Positions 17,281-25,784 of a stretch of DNA of 64,000 nucleotides are shown piece by piece. The notes under the pieces were generated by a model that worked only from the letters and a program-made list of their open reading frames with translations, was not told where the DNA came from and searched no databases. How positions within the stretch are numbered: position 1 is the stretch's first letter; every line of letters starts with the position of its first letter. A program made the translations under genes and the position numbers. This stretch comes from Chitinophagaceae bacterium (lineage in GTDB: Bacteria; Bacteroidota; Bacteroidia; Chitinophagales; Chitinophagaceae): positions 96,359 to 160,358 of the forward strand of contig JAHBTL010000011.1 in the NCBI GenBank assembly GCA_019638615.1, read 5' to 3'.

Positions 17281-20200
17281 ATGGATTCAAGACCGTTTTA
17301 CCAAGCGCTCCGATGCTATGGTAAGCCTTTTACTCAAAAGCTGTTGATTATGAAACTGACTGCAGTTTTAATCCTCGCATTCACGCTTAATCTTAATGCA
17401 AAATCTTTTTCACAGAAAGTAAGCATTGCCGAAAAGAACATTTCCCTGGTAAAAGTATTCAGGCTGATGGAAAAGCAAACCGGCTACGCTTTTTTCTATG
17501 AAAAAAAGATAGTACAAAAAGCCGACCCCGTTTCGCTCAACGTACAAAATATGGAGTTGACCGAGGCATTGAAGATCTGTTTTAAGGAGCAGCCGCTCGT
17601 ATATGAAATAAAATACAACACCGTTATCGTCAGGGAAAAGGAAATACAGCCTGCCCCTTCCGTACAAGGTGAGGTTACGCTGCCTCCGCCCCCCATCACC
17701 ATACAGGGAAACGTAAAAGATGAAGCGGGTAATCCCCTGGCAGGAGCTTCCATAAAGTTGAAGGGCACGGAGAGAGGTACCACAACGGATGGCAATGGCA
17801 ACTTTACCCTTCAGCTACCCGATGCAGCGGGAACATTAACGATTTCCTATGTGGGACATGAAACGGTTGAGATACCGGTTTCAAAAGAAACTTTCCTGCG
17901 TATCGTTTTAAAACCGGCAGTTACAAGCTCGCAGGAGATAGTGGTGACCGCATTGGGCATTAAACGGGATAAAAAGGCGCTGACTTTCGCCACCGGCGAA
18001 TTGAAAGGAGAAGATTTTGCCAATTCAAAAGAAACCAACCTCGGTTCTGCGCTTTCCGCAAAGGTGGCCGGCGTTCAGGTAACGGCTTCCGCGGCCGGCA
18101 TGTCCGGCGCTTCCCGTGTTATCATACGCGGCAACTCTTCGCTTTCGGGCAACTCGCAGCCCCTGTATGTAATTGATGGCGTACCTATTGATAACTCAAA
18201 CAGGAGAAGCCTCGGCTCACAGACTTTTGCCACCGGTGTAGATGGCGGGGACGGTATATCCAACATCAATCCTAATGATATTGAATCAGTAACCGTGCTG
18301 AAAGGGCCTAATGGCGCCGCGCTTTACGGGCAGTTGGGCGCCAACGGGGTAGTGATCATTACTACCAAATCGGGCGCGCGTAACCGTAAGACTAATATCA
18401 GCTACGACGGTAGCTATTCCTCGGGCAATGCGCTGGTACAGCCGGATTATCAAAATGTATACGGGCAAGGCTTTAATGGGCAGTTTACATTTTACAGGCA
18501 GGCAGATGGCACCGTAGTGCCGTATGATCCTGCTTTAACCGGAGGTATACCCAAGATGAGTGGCGGCAGGAACCCAACCAGTCGCGGAAGTTGGGGACCC
18601 AAAATGAATGGGCAGCTTATAGAAGATATGTGGGGAGATACCACAGCCTATTTACCGATAGAAAACCCGTATACCGCGTTTTTTCAACCCGAAAAAATGC
18701 TGATGAATACACTGAGCGTTGATGGCGGCGGAGAAAAGACAACTTATTATGCCTCTATCTCCAACCTGAACAACGATGGTTTTCAGCCAACCAATACACT
18801 TAAAAGAAATTCCGCGACCGTAAAAATTTCAACAGACATCGCTAAAGGGTTGAACCTGGATGTGAAAGCCAATTATATCCGGCAGGATGTGGTAAACCGG
18901 CCGCACCTGGGCGATGACGGGCAGAACCCGGTATATCGTTTCCTGTATATCCCCAGGAGCCTAAGTATGGATGGGCTCAGGAGGTATGAGTATACCGCCA
19001 AAGACATACAAAGAACCCGGGATATCGGGGGCGCAGCGTTCTTTGTAGGCGGAGAAAAAATATTTGAAAGCAATTCTGTAACATCCAACCCTTTCTGGAC
19101 GATCAACAACAGTCATAATGAAGACCAGCGCGACCGCCTGATCGCTTATGCCAAACTGAGCTACCAACTGGCAAAGGGCATTTCTGTACAGGGCCGCTAT
19201 GGAACTGATTTTTACTACGAACGCCAGTATGGCTGGGATGCAGTTGGTACAAGGATACAGCAAACAGGAAGGGTTTTTGAAAACAATGTGTATAATAAAG
19301 TCGAAAACGCTGATGTGCTGATCACTGCTTCGCGGGATATAGGGGAGTTCTCCTATTTTGTGAACCTCGGGGCCAACCATCAGAAAAACCGTTATCGCCT
19401 TACCGGTAATACCGGTACCCAGTTAAGCATTCCTAAGTTATATGCTATTGGAAAAACGCTTTTGAACACACCCAGTCTGGAGGTTTCCGAATATGATATT
19501 AACTCCGTGTATGGCGCTGCCAACTTCGGATACAAGAATATATACTTCATTGATGTTACCGCAAGGAATGACTGGTCTTCTACATTGCCTGTTAAGAACA
19601 ACTCGTTCTTCTACCCCTCGGTTGGGGCAAGCGTAATACTTACAGACGCGTTCAATATCAATAGCTCTTTCCTGGATTATGCCAAGATACGCGGCTCCTG
19701 GGCGCAGGCAGGCCGGTCCGGCGACCCTTATAATACTGTAGGTTATTTCGGGTTGAATGCAAATACATTCCAGAACCAGCCGCTTGCCGGTTATACAGAT
19801 GTAATTACGGATCCTAACCTGAAAAATGAATTGAAAACATCTTACGAAGTAGGTGCGGAATTAAGGTTTTTGAAAAACAGATTATTGATAGACTTCACTT
19901 ACTATTATTCAATCACCAGCAACCAGATATTACCGATCACCATTGCACAGTCTACAGGATACAGCACCAAGCTCACCAATTCCGGGCGTATCCAGAACAA
20001 AGGAGTTGAGCTGCTGATCTCCGGTACGCCTGTTAAGCTCGCCAATGGATTTAAGTGGGAATCGAGCTTCAATTTTGCGGCTAACCGCAACAAGGTGCTG
20101 GAGCTTATAGAAGGGGTTTCGGAATTTACCGTGGGTTCAGACAGGAATATCCGCATAACGGCTGTGCCGGGAAAACCATTTGGCGTGCTCAATGCAGCAG

Positions 20201-20865
20201 ACTATGCCTATGCCCGTGACGATAAAGGCAACAAGCTGATTGACGACAATGGGCTACCGGTCGTAAAATCAATCTCTACCCTTGAAATAGGAAATGCAAA
20301 TCCAAAATGGACAGGCGGCTTTGCCAATAATTTTTCTTACAAAGGATTTTCGCTCAGCACGCTTATTGATATGCGCCGCGGAGGTATGATCTTCTCTCAG
20401 GGAAGGGTGCAGGAAGCGGCTTACGGCACTTCGAAGCGAACATTGGAAGGAAGAGAAGGAGGACTGCTGGTGGATGGTGTTAAAGCCAGGCTGGAAAATG
20501 GTGTTTGGGTAGCTACAAGTGAAAAGAATACAGTAACAACCACAGCCCAGGCTTACTGGAACCGGGTTGCCCCCGACAAGGGATTTGCCGTGGCAGAAGA
20601 ATTCATCTATGATGCCAGCTATACCGCCATCCGCGAAATACGCCTGGCTTACCAGTTGCCTGCCAAATGGTTTGCCGGTACCAAAGTGCTTTCAGGAGCA
20701 TCCATGGCTGTTTACGGAAGAAATCTCGGCTACCTCGAACGTCATACCGATGGGTTTTCACCGGAAAATGCTTCAGTGAATGTGAATAGCGGAACACTTG
20801 GAATGGAAGGACATTCTCTCCCGATGATGAGAACATTTGGCATTGATGTGAATGTAAGATTTTAG
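17281..20865 (+). CDS. SusC/RagA-type TonB-linked outer-membrane receptor with STN signalling domain
   Basis: After an N-terminal extension and signal region (MKLTAVLILAFTLNLNAKSFSQ) comes the STN domain (ISLVKVFRLMEKQTGYAFFY, about residues 55-115), which receives or passes on signals to FecR. Then follow a carboxypeptidase-D regulatory-like domain (ITIQGNVKDEAGNPLAGASI, about 140-215) and the plug (LYVIDGVPID; GANGVVIITTKSG, about 230-365). A large barrel ends in GIDVNVRF. The protein imports glycan or another large ligand together with the SusD lipoprotein that follows. The start at 17281 is conventional; MKLTAV at 17350 is an alternative. Confidence 0.93.
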   Translation: MDSRPFYQALRCYGKPFTQKLLIMKLTAVLILAFTLNLNAKSFSQKVSIAEKNISLVKVFRLMEKQTGYAFFYEKKIVQKADPVSLNVQNMELTEALKICFKEQPLVYEIKYNTVIVREKEIQPAPSVQGEVTLPPPPITIQGNVKDEAGNPLAGASIKLKGTERGTTTDGNGNFTLQLPDAAGTLTISYVGHETVEIPVSKETFLRIVLKPAVTSSQEIVVTALGIKRDKKALTFATGELKGEDFANSKETNLGSALSAKVAGVQVTASAAGMSGASRVIIRGNSSLSGNSQPLYVIDGVPIDNSNRRSLGSQTFATGVDGGDGISNINPNDIESVTVLKGPNGAALYGQLGANGVVIITTKSGARNRKTNISYDGSYSSGNALVQPDYQNVYGQGFNGQFTFYRQADGTVVPYDPALTGGIPKMSGGRNPTSRGSWGPKMNGQLIEDMWGDTTAYLPIENPYTAFFQPEKMLMNTLSVDGGGEKTTYYASISNLNNDGFQPTNTLKRNSATVKISTDIAKGLNLDVKANYIRQDVVNRPHLGDDGQNPVYRFLYIPRSLSMDGLRRYEYTAKDIQRTRDIGGAAFFVGGEKIFESNSVTSNPFWTINNSHNEDQRDRLIAYAKLSYQLAKGISVQGRYGTDFYYERQYGWDAVGTRIQQTGRVFENNVYNKVENADVLITASRDIGEFSYFVNLGANHQKNRYRLTGNTGTQLSIPKLYAIGKTLLNTPSLEVSEYDINSVYGAANFGYKNIYFIDVTARNDWSSTLPVKNNSFFYPSVGASVILTDAFNINSSFLDYAKIRGSWAQAGRSGDPYNTVGYFGLNANTFQNQPLAGYTDVITDPNLKNELKTSYEVGAELRFLKNRLLIDFTYYYSITSNQILPITIAQSTGYSTKLTNSGRIQNKGVELLISGTPVKLANGFKWESSFNFAANRNKVLELIEGVSEFTVGSDRNIRITAVPGKPFGVLNAADYAYARDDKGNKLIDDNGLPVVKSISTLEIGNANPKWTGGFANNFSYKGFSLSTLIDMRRGGMIFSQGRVQEAAYGTSKRTLEGREGGLLVDGVKARLENGVWVATSEKNTVTTTAQAYWNRVAPDKGFAVAEEFIYDASYTAIREIRLAYQLPAKWFAGTKVLSGASMAVYGRNLGYLERHTDGFSPENASVNVNSGTLGMEGHSLPMMRTFGIDVNVRF

Positions 20866-20919
20866 AAAGGAATATAACAAAAGGCATTTGCCGATATCTA
20901 AAACATAATGTTATTACAT

Positions 20920-22425
20920 ATGAAACTATATAGAAACCTGCGCGTAAGCGCTGCTATGCTGGGCGCTGTCGCCTTGTTGACCGCCTGTACAAAAGGTTTT
21001 GAAGAATTAAATATTTCTCCAACGCAACCTGCTTCAGTTCCACCTGAATACATTCTTTCAAATGTGCAGCTGAGCGGGTACCTCACCGAAGGTGCCAACT
21101 GGTGGCAGGTAGGATCGTGGGTAGAACAATGGGCCAGCGGAAACCTTTCAGCGCCATCTCAATACCTGGAAGACCGCGACATATATGAAACCCGGAACTG
21201 GGCTGCTCATTACGGGTATATCCACAACCTGTCGCAGATACGGAACCGTTTGCTGAAGGGACAGGAAGAAACCGAAGCGGGTAAAACCAAGCTGGCTATT
21301 GCAAAGATCAATGAATTGTATATATGGCAACGGATGACTGATTTCTGGGGAGATATTCCTTATTCCGAAACCGGGTTACCCGAGTCGGATCTCGTGCTAA
21401 CGCCGAAATACGATACCCAGCAGGACATCTATAAATCCATGCTTTCTGAGCTGGACCTGGCGATGAGCCGGCTGAGCGCCTCAGATTTGTCGTATGGCAA
21501 CGCCGACCTGGTATACAAAGGAAATGTAAATGCCTGGAGGAAATTCGGGAATATGTTAAAGTTACGGATGGGCTTCAGGTTGCGCTATGCAGATCCCGCG
21601 CTGTCGCGCAAAACAGTGGAAGAAGCGCTTGCCGGGCCTATATTTGAAAGCAATGCCGACAACGCAAAAATGCCTACCAATCCGCAGGACGGATTTGCTT
21701 TAGGCTATCACCCCGTAATAGGCGGCTATAACGGGAGCAAGGAACTGAACCAGCTGGCAGCTCCTTTTATTGATATGCTGCTTGCTAAAAATGATCCGAG
21801 ACTTCCCAAAATTGCAGAGCCTACCGAAAATTCGAAAAAAGCCGGTAATCCTCTCTACCGCGGACTTGGAGTGGCACTCGGCCAAAACGTGATCATTAAC
21901 AGGGATGATTATTCATACGGCACCATTTCCATATACAATGACAGGAAGTTTACCTTCCCGTATTTATTTATGGCCTATTCCGACCTGTGCTTTTATAAAG
22001 CGGAAGCAGCATTGCTGGGCTGGGCAGGACTTACTCCGGGTGATGCTGAAACATTTTACCAGGAAGGGATAAGGACTGCTATGAAAGTGGATCCCTATAA
22101 CATACCTGATGCGGACATTGCTACTTACATCGGCAACGAAGGAACACTTTCAGGAACCGAAGAAGAGCAACTCGAACAGATCATGGATCAGAAATGGATC
22201 AGCCTGTTCATGCGGCATTATGAAGCGTATGCCGAATGGCGGCGCACCGGCTATCCTACACTGGTTCCCGGACCCAGCCAGGGAGTTACCAATGGTACAA
22301 TACCACGCAGGGGCGTTTACTCCGGCACTGAGCGTTTCCGCAACCCGGATGAGTACAATGCCGCCGCTGCACGCATGTCAAACGGCGACAGCTATTTGAG
22401 CAAAGTATGGTGGGATAAAAAATAA
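20920..22425 (+). CDS. SusD/RagB-like surface lipoprotein (SusD-like_2 type)
   Basis: The lipobox LLTAC places the lipidated cysteine at residue 23 when the ATG at 20920 is used; an ATG at 20908 would add four residues. The text GFEELNISPTQPASVPPEYILS with later LYIWQRMTDFWGDIPYSE, GFALGYHPVIGG and QKWISLFMRHYEAYAEWRRTGYP fits the SusD-like family (PF12771 type). It forms the lid and ligand-binding part of the SusC transporter encoded 54 bases upstream. No glycoside hydrolase follows, so the ligand is unknown. Confidence 0.92.
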   Translation: MKLYRNLRVSAAMLGAVALLTACTKGFEELNISPTQPASVPPEYILSNVQLSGYLTEGANWWQVGSWVEQWASGNLSAPSQYLEDRDIYETRNWAAHYGYIHNLSQIRNRLLKGQEETEAGKTKLAIAKINELYIWQRMTDFWGDIPYSETGLPESDLVLTPKYDTQQDIYKSMLSELDLAMSRLSASDLSYGNADLVYKGNVNAWRKFGNMLKLRMGFRLRYADPALSRKTVEEALAGPIFESNADNAKMPTNPQDGFALGYHPVIGGYNGSKELNQLAAPFIDMLLAKNDPRLPKIAEPTENSKKAGNPLYRGLGVALGQNVIINRDDYSYGTISIYNDRKFTFPYLFMAYSDLCFYKAEAALLGWAGLTPGDAETFYQEGIRTAMKVDPYNIPDADIATYIGNEGTLSGTEEEQLEQIMDQKWISLFMRHYEAYAEWRRTGYPTLVPGPSQGVTNGTIPRRGVYSGTERFRNPDEYNAAAARMSNGDSYLSKVWWDKK

Positions 22426-22779
22426 AGCCGGACGATTAACACCCGCTACAGCGGGGAAATTATATACGGCAGGGGGCTGACCCAAAAGGTCGCTGAACGT
22501 CATTGCGAGTAACCGATTAGAGGAACTAAAGCGCTTTGAAGATGACATTGAGAGCAGGGTCTTAAAATTGCTAAAAGCGGTAATTTATGGCAGCGTAGCA
22601 GTTTGCTCCGTTAGTGATTTGTACCAGACTGCGAGTTTTGCGTCAAAGAAAAGCATAGCACTTTTTGGTGATGCTTCTTTTAACCAGAAAGAAGTATTCC
22701 CGTATGGCAGCCAGCCTTTTAATACCAGCGTTCTTTGAGCCATAAATTACCTTGTTGGTGGGCATTAATAAGTAAAATT
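22426..22779. repeat. Gene-free interval: left flank of the IS110 remnant
   Basis: After the susD stop there is a small hairpin (CCCGCTACAGCGGG, about 22442-22455), then the left arm of a long inverted repeat (22473-22520, starting GGGGCTGACCCAAAAGGTCG and containing GTCATTGCGAG). Further right is a CTTCTTTT..AAAGAAG stem-loop near 22676. No ORF with a convincing product is present. Confidence 0.5.
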
Positions 22780-24344
22780 ATGGAAAAGGTTACGGTATTT
22801 GAAACGGTTTATGAACATGCAGCGGGTATTGATATAGGGGCTGAAAAGATCTTTGTATCGGCAGATGGTAGTGAAGTGGAAAGTTTTGATACGTTTACGT
22901 CAGGCTACTACCAATGTATAGAATACCTTCATCAAAAGGGAATTACCGTTGTAGCGATGGAAGCTACCGGAGTATATTGGGTAGCCCTATATGCTATGCT
23001 TGAAAGCTGCGGATTGCGGGTGTGCCTGGTAAATCCCAAAGAAACCAAGCAGGTTAAAGGAAGAAAACCGGATGTCAAAGATTGTCAATGGATACGGTAA
23101 CCGGGATGGTCAGTATTTGTTAAGCCTGTGCAATAAGCGGATCAGGGAAAAGAAATCAGATCTGGTGTTAAAGGTCCTGTAAGGCAACTATAATGATACC
23201 TGGTTATTTATGCTGGAACAAAATCTGCATATGTGGGAGCTACATCATCATCAGCTAATAGTAATAGATAAGCGTTTAGAGCTCCTGTTGCAAAAGATGA
23301 CCAAAGAAAACAGGCGGCAGAATTAAAAGGCAGCCCCATCCGTCATCATGCCCCCAAAATAGAAGGACTACACGGAATGCTTATTCAGCTATACGGTGTA
23401 AGCATGAGCAGTATTTCGGGTATAAACGATTATACCCTTTTGAGGCATATAGGAGAAAGCGGAACAGCTATGAGCCGTTTTCCAAACAAAAACCATTTTG
23501 CAAGCTGGTGCAGCTTATCGCCCAAAGATCATCAAAGCGGCAGGGTCAAAAAACGGGTAAAAGGAACAAAAGGTAATAAAGCGGGTCAGATATTTAAAGA
23601 GGTAGCTCAGGCACTACTCAATAGTAAGCATATAGCTATCGGAAGTTTTATGCGCAAGCTAAGAGCAAAGAAAGACTCAGCCATCGCTATTAAAGCAGGC
23701 GCCAGGAAACTGGCAATTGCATATTACAATGCACTTACTAAAGGAATAGATTATGTGGAACAGGGAACAAAAAGATATGAAGAACAAATTAAACAAAGGG
23801 AAAAGGCATCTTTATTTAATCTTGCTAAAAAGCACAACTTCGAACTTGTTGAAAAACAGGCTATAGCTTAAGGTGTCATTGGCAGGGAGGAATCCCGACT
23901 GTGTCGGGAAAGCAATCCCATTGAACGATAACGGATCAAGTATTTGGGATTGCTTCTCCCCCCGAACGTTCGGGGGCGGCTGCCAATGACATATCATCCG
24001 GTTTGCTATTTATCAACTGGTTATGAACTTCAATTTGTTGTTCCACAAACCCGGTTTTCCTTTCAACTACAATCCCTCCGCTTTTTTCTGTTACTTTTTT
24101 GCGGAAAAAAGTAACCCAAAAGCCGCCGGGAAATTATTACCGCAATTTCCCGGAACGCTCTGATGAAGCTTTAGTACTACTGTGAATTCAGCAACAGAGC
24201 CCTGATACGTTTGCTGATAACTTAGCCGACTTAGGATACTTACAAATCAGAAAGCTGTGACAAACAAATGCAACTTGTCACGGCGCAATGATGGGGGCGC
24301 CGCCTAATTAGTAACTCGCAATGACGACCTTTTTGGTCAGCCCC
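22473..24344. mobile_element. 1.9-kb block bounded by imperfect inverted repeats, containing an IS110-like remnant
   Basis: The left end reads GGGGCTGACCCAAAAGGTCG then GTCATTGCGAGTaaccgATTAG. The reverse complement of the right end (24304-24344) reads GGGGCTGACCAAAAAGGTCG then TCATTGCGAGTTACTAATTAG. Apart from a 6-base insertion and a few changes the arms match over about 41 bases. Inside are a broken transposase and several stem-loops. IS110 elements normally lack such terminal repeats, so this may be a dispersed repeat pair that the IS landed in, or a composite unit. Confidence 0.5.
22780..23871 (+). pseudogene. IS110-family transposase, disrupted
   Basis: The N-terminal part (MEKVTVFETVYEHAAGIDIG, VVAMEATGVYWVALYAMLE, VNPKETKQVKGRKPDVKDCQWI) is the DEDD RuvC-like domain of IS110 transposases and stops at 23100. 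Homologous text continues in another frame from 23096 (GNRDGQYLLSLCNKRIREKK) with an in-frame TAA. It returns to the first frame by 23377 with the C-terminal domain (ISGINDYTLLRHIGESGTAMSRFPNKNHFASWCSLSPKD). A segment after DCQWI also seems to be missing. The gene therefore has a likely deletion, two frame changes and an internal stop, and cannot make an active enzyme. Confidence 0.9.
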
Positions 24345-24350
24345 TTTATG
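23872..24350. repeat. Stem-loop cluster downstream of the IS110 remnant
   Basis: No gene is present. Nested arms TGTCATTGGCAG (23874-23885) / CTGCCAATGACA (23980-23991) enclose AAGCAATCCCA (23910-23920) / TGGGATTGCTT (23945-23955), a GTCGGG hairpin and the palindrome CCCCCGAACGTTCGGGGG. Further on are GTTACTTTTTT/AAAAAAGTAAC (24090-24115), CCGGGAAATT/AATTTCCCGG (24126-24153) and GTGACAA/TTGTCAC (24257-24281). The right arm of the long inverted repeat closes the interval. Confidence 0.7.
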
Positions 24351-25784
24351 CTAATTCCATCCTCCCCCCAACGCCCTGTAAATATTGGTTACTGCGTTGA
24401 ACTGGCGAAGCTTGGTTTCTATCAGTTCCATCTTCGACTCCAAGGCATCTCTCTGGGACAATAACACCTCCAGGTAATCGGCGCGGGCCGATTTGAAGAG
24501 CGCATTGGAAATGCTGATGGTAGCTGTAAGTGTCTCCACCTGTTTGGCTTTCAGATCATATGCCTGCTGTTGATTTTTAATATCGGAAAGCCCGGTAGAC
24601 ACTTCAATGTATGCATTGAGTACAGAGCGTTCATAATTATATATTGCCTGTATCTGTCTTGCATTGGCATTGTAGTATGCTGCTTTGATAGCGCTTTTAT
24701 TGATCAGCGGACCGGCAAGATCGCCTGCGAGGGAGAACAACAACGATTCGGGAAATTTTACAAGGTAGGAAGGATTGAAAGCCTGGAAACCGAGTCCGGC
24801 GGAAATGTTGAAAGAAGGATAAAATTCCGCTTTTGCTATTTTAACATCCAGCTTTGCCGCCTCAAGATCCAGCGCCGCCTGTTTGATATCGGGCCGGTTT
24901 TGCAATAACTGCGAGGGAATACCTGCGGATACCTGCGACGGAACAAGGCTTAAAATACCTGTCGTATCCCTGTCGATGTGCTGCGGATAACGGCCCAGCA
25001 GGTAATTAATGAAGTTTTCTTTTTCCTGTATCTTTTGCAGGATATCAAATTCAAGGCTTTGCGAGCCGAGCACTTCGCCTTCAAATTTTTTAACTGCCAG
25101 TTCGGTGGCTGCTGCCGCCTGCTTTTGAATGCGCACAACAGTAAGAGCGTTTTGCTGCAGTTGTATGGTTTGGCGTACAATCTGCAATTGATTGTCAAGC
25201 GCAAGTAATTCGTAATAGGAATTGACTATTTCAGCAATAAGACTGGTCACTACAAAATTCCTTCCTTCTGCTGTTGACAGGTAGCGCGTAAAGGCTGCCT
25301 GTTTTGCATTGCGTAATTTTCTCCATATATCCGCCTCCCAGGATGCCGTAATTCCCAAACGGTAATCAGGCAACCATTCGGGCACCTGTTTCCCGGGAGT
25401 AATATCTGTGGAGGCATCCCCTGCACCCTGGCTGGTATAACGTCCTGTTTTATCAATCCCCGCACCTAATCCTCCTTCTGCAAAAGGCAAAAGTTTTCCA
25501 TGCCTGGCGCGTATCTCATTCCGGGCTATCTCTATTTCCTGCAAAGTAATAGCCAGCTCCTGGTTATTTTTCAGCGCTGTATCAATCAGGCTGATAAGGC
25601 GGCTGTCTGCAAAAAACGTTCTCCAGCTAATGATACCGCTGTTTACAGTATCCGTGCTGCCACCAAAATCAGCAGGAGGTGCTTTTGGCTGTGGCGCCTG
25701 CACGAGCGAAGGTGTTTTGCAACCTGCATACAGCATGCAGGTGAAGGCAATGCCCGTGATCAATATATTTTTTACTGATTTCAT
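24351..25784 (-). CDS. Outer-membrane efflux lipoprotein (TolC/OprM-NodT family)
   Basis: The signal peptide ends in MLYAGC, with cysteine 22 the likely lipid site. Two repeated coiled-coil/barrel halves of the outer-membrane efflux family follow: LIDTALKNNQELAITLQEIEIARNEIRARHG and LLQNRPDIKQAALDLEAAKLDVKIAKAEFYPSFNISAGLG. This is the exit duct of a tripartite RND pump. Its ATG shares one base with the stop of the pump gene (TAATG), so translation is probably coupled. The operon order is adaptor, pump, duct. Confidence 0.95.
   Translation of the reverse strand: MKSVKNILITGIAFTCMLYAGCKTPSLVQAPQPKAPPADFGGSTDTVNSGIISWRTFFADSRLISLIDTALKNNQELAITLQEIEIARNEIRARHGKLLPFAEGGLGAGIDKTGRYTSQGAGDASTDITPGKQVPEWLPDYRLGITASWEADIWRKLRNAKQAAFTRYLSTAEGRNFVVTSLIAEIVNSYYELLALDNQLQIVRQTIQLQQNALTVVRIQKQAAAATELAVKKFEGEVLGSQSLEFDILQKIQEKENFINYLLGRYPQHIDRDTTGILSLVPSQVSAGIPSQLLQNRPDIKQAALDLEAAKLDVKIAKAEFYPSFNISAGLGFQAFNPSYLVKFPESLLFSLAGDLAGPLINKSAIKAAYYNANARQIQAIYNYERSVLNAYIEVSTGLSDIKNQQQAYDLKAKQVETLTATISISNALFKSARADYLEVLLSQRDALESKMELIETKLRQFNAVTNIYRALGGGWN

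Noticed and set aside
22735-23100. Intact short transposase gene
   Set aside because: It is only the N-terminal third of an IS110 enzyme; homologous sequence continues in other frames to 23871.
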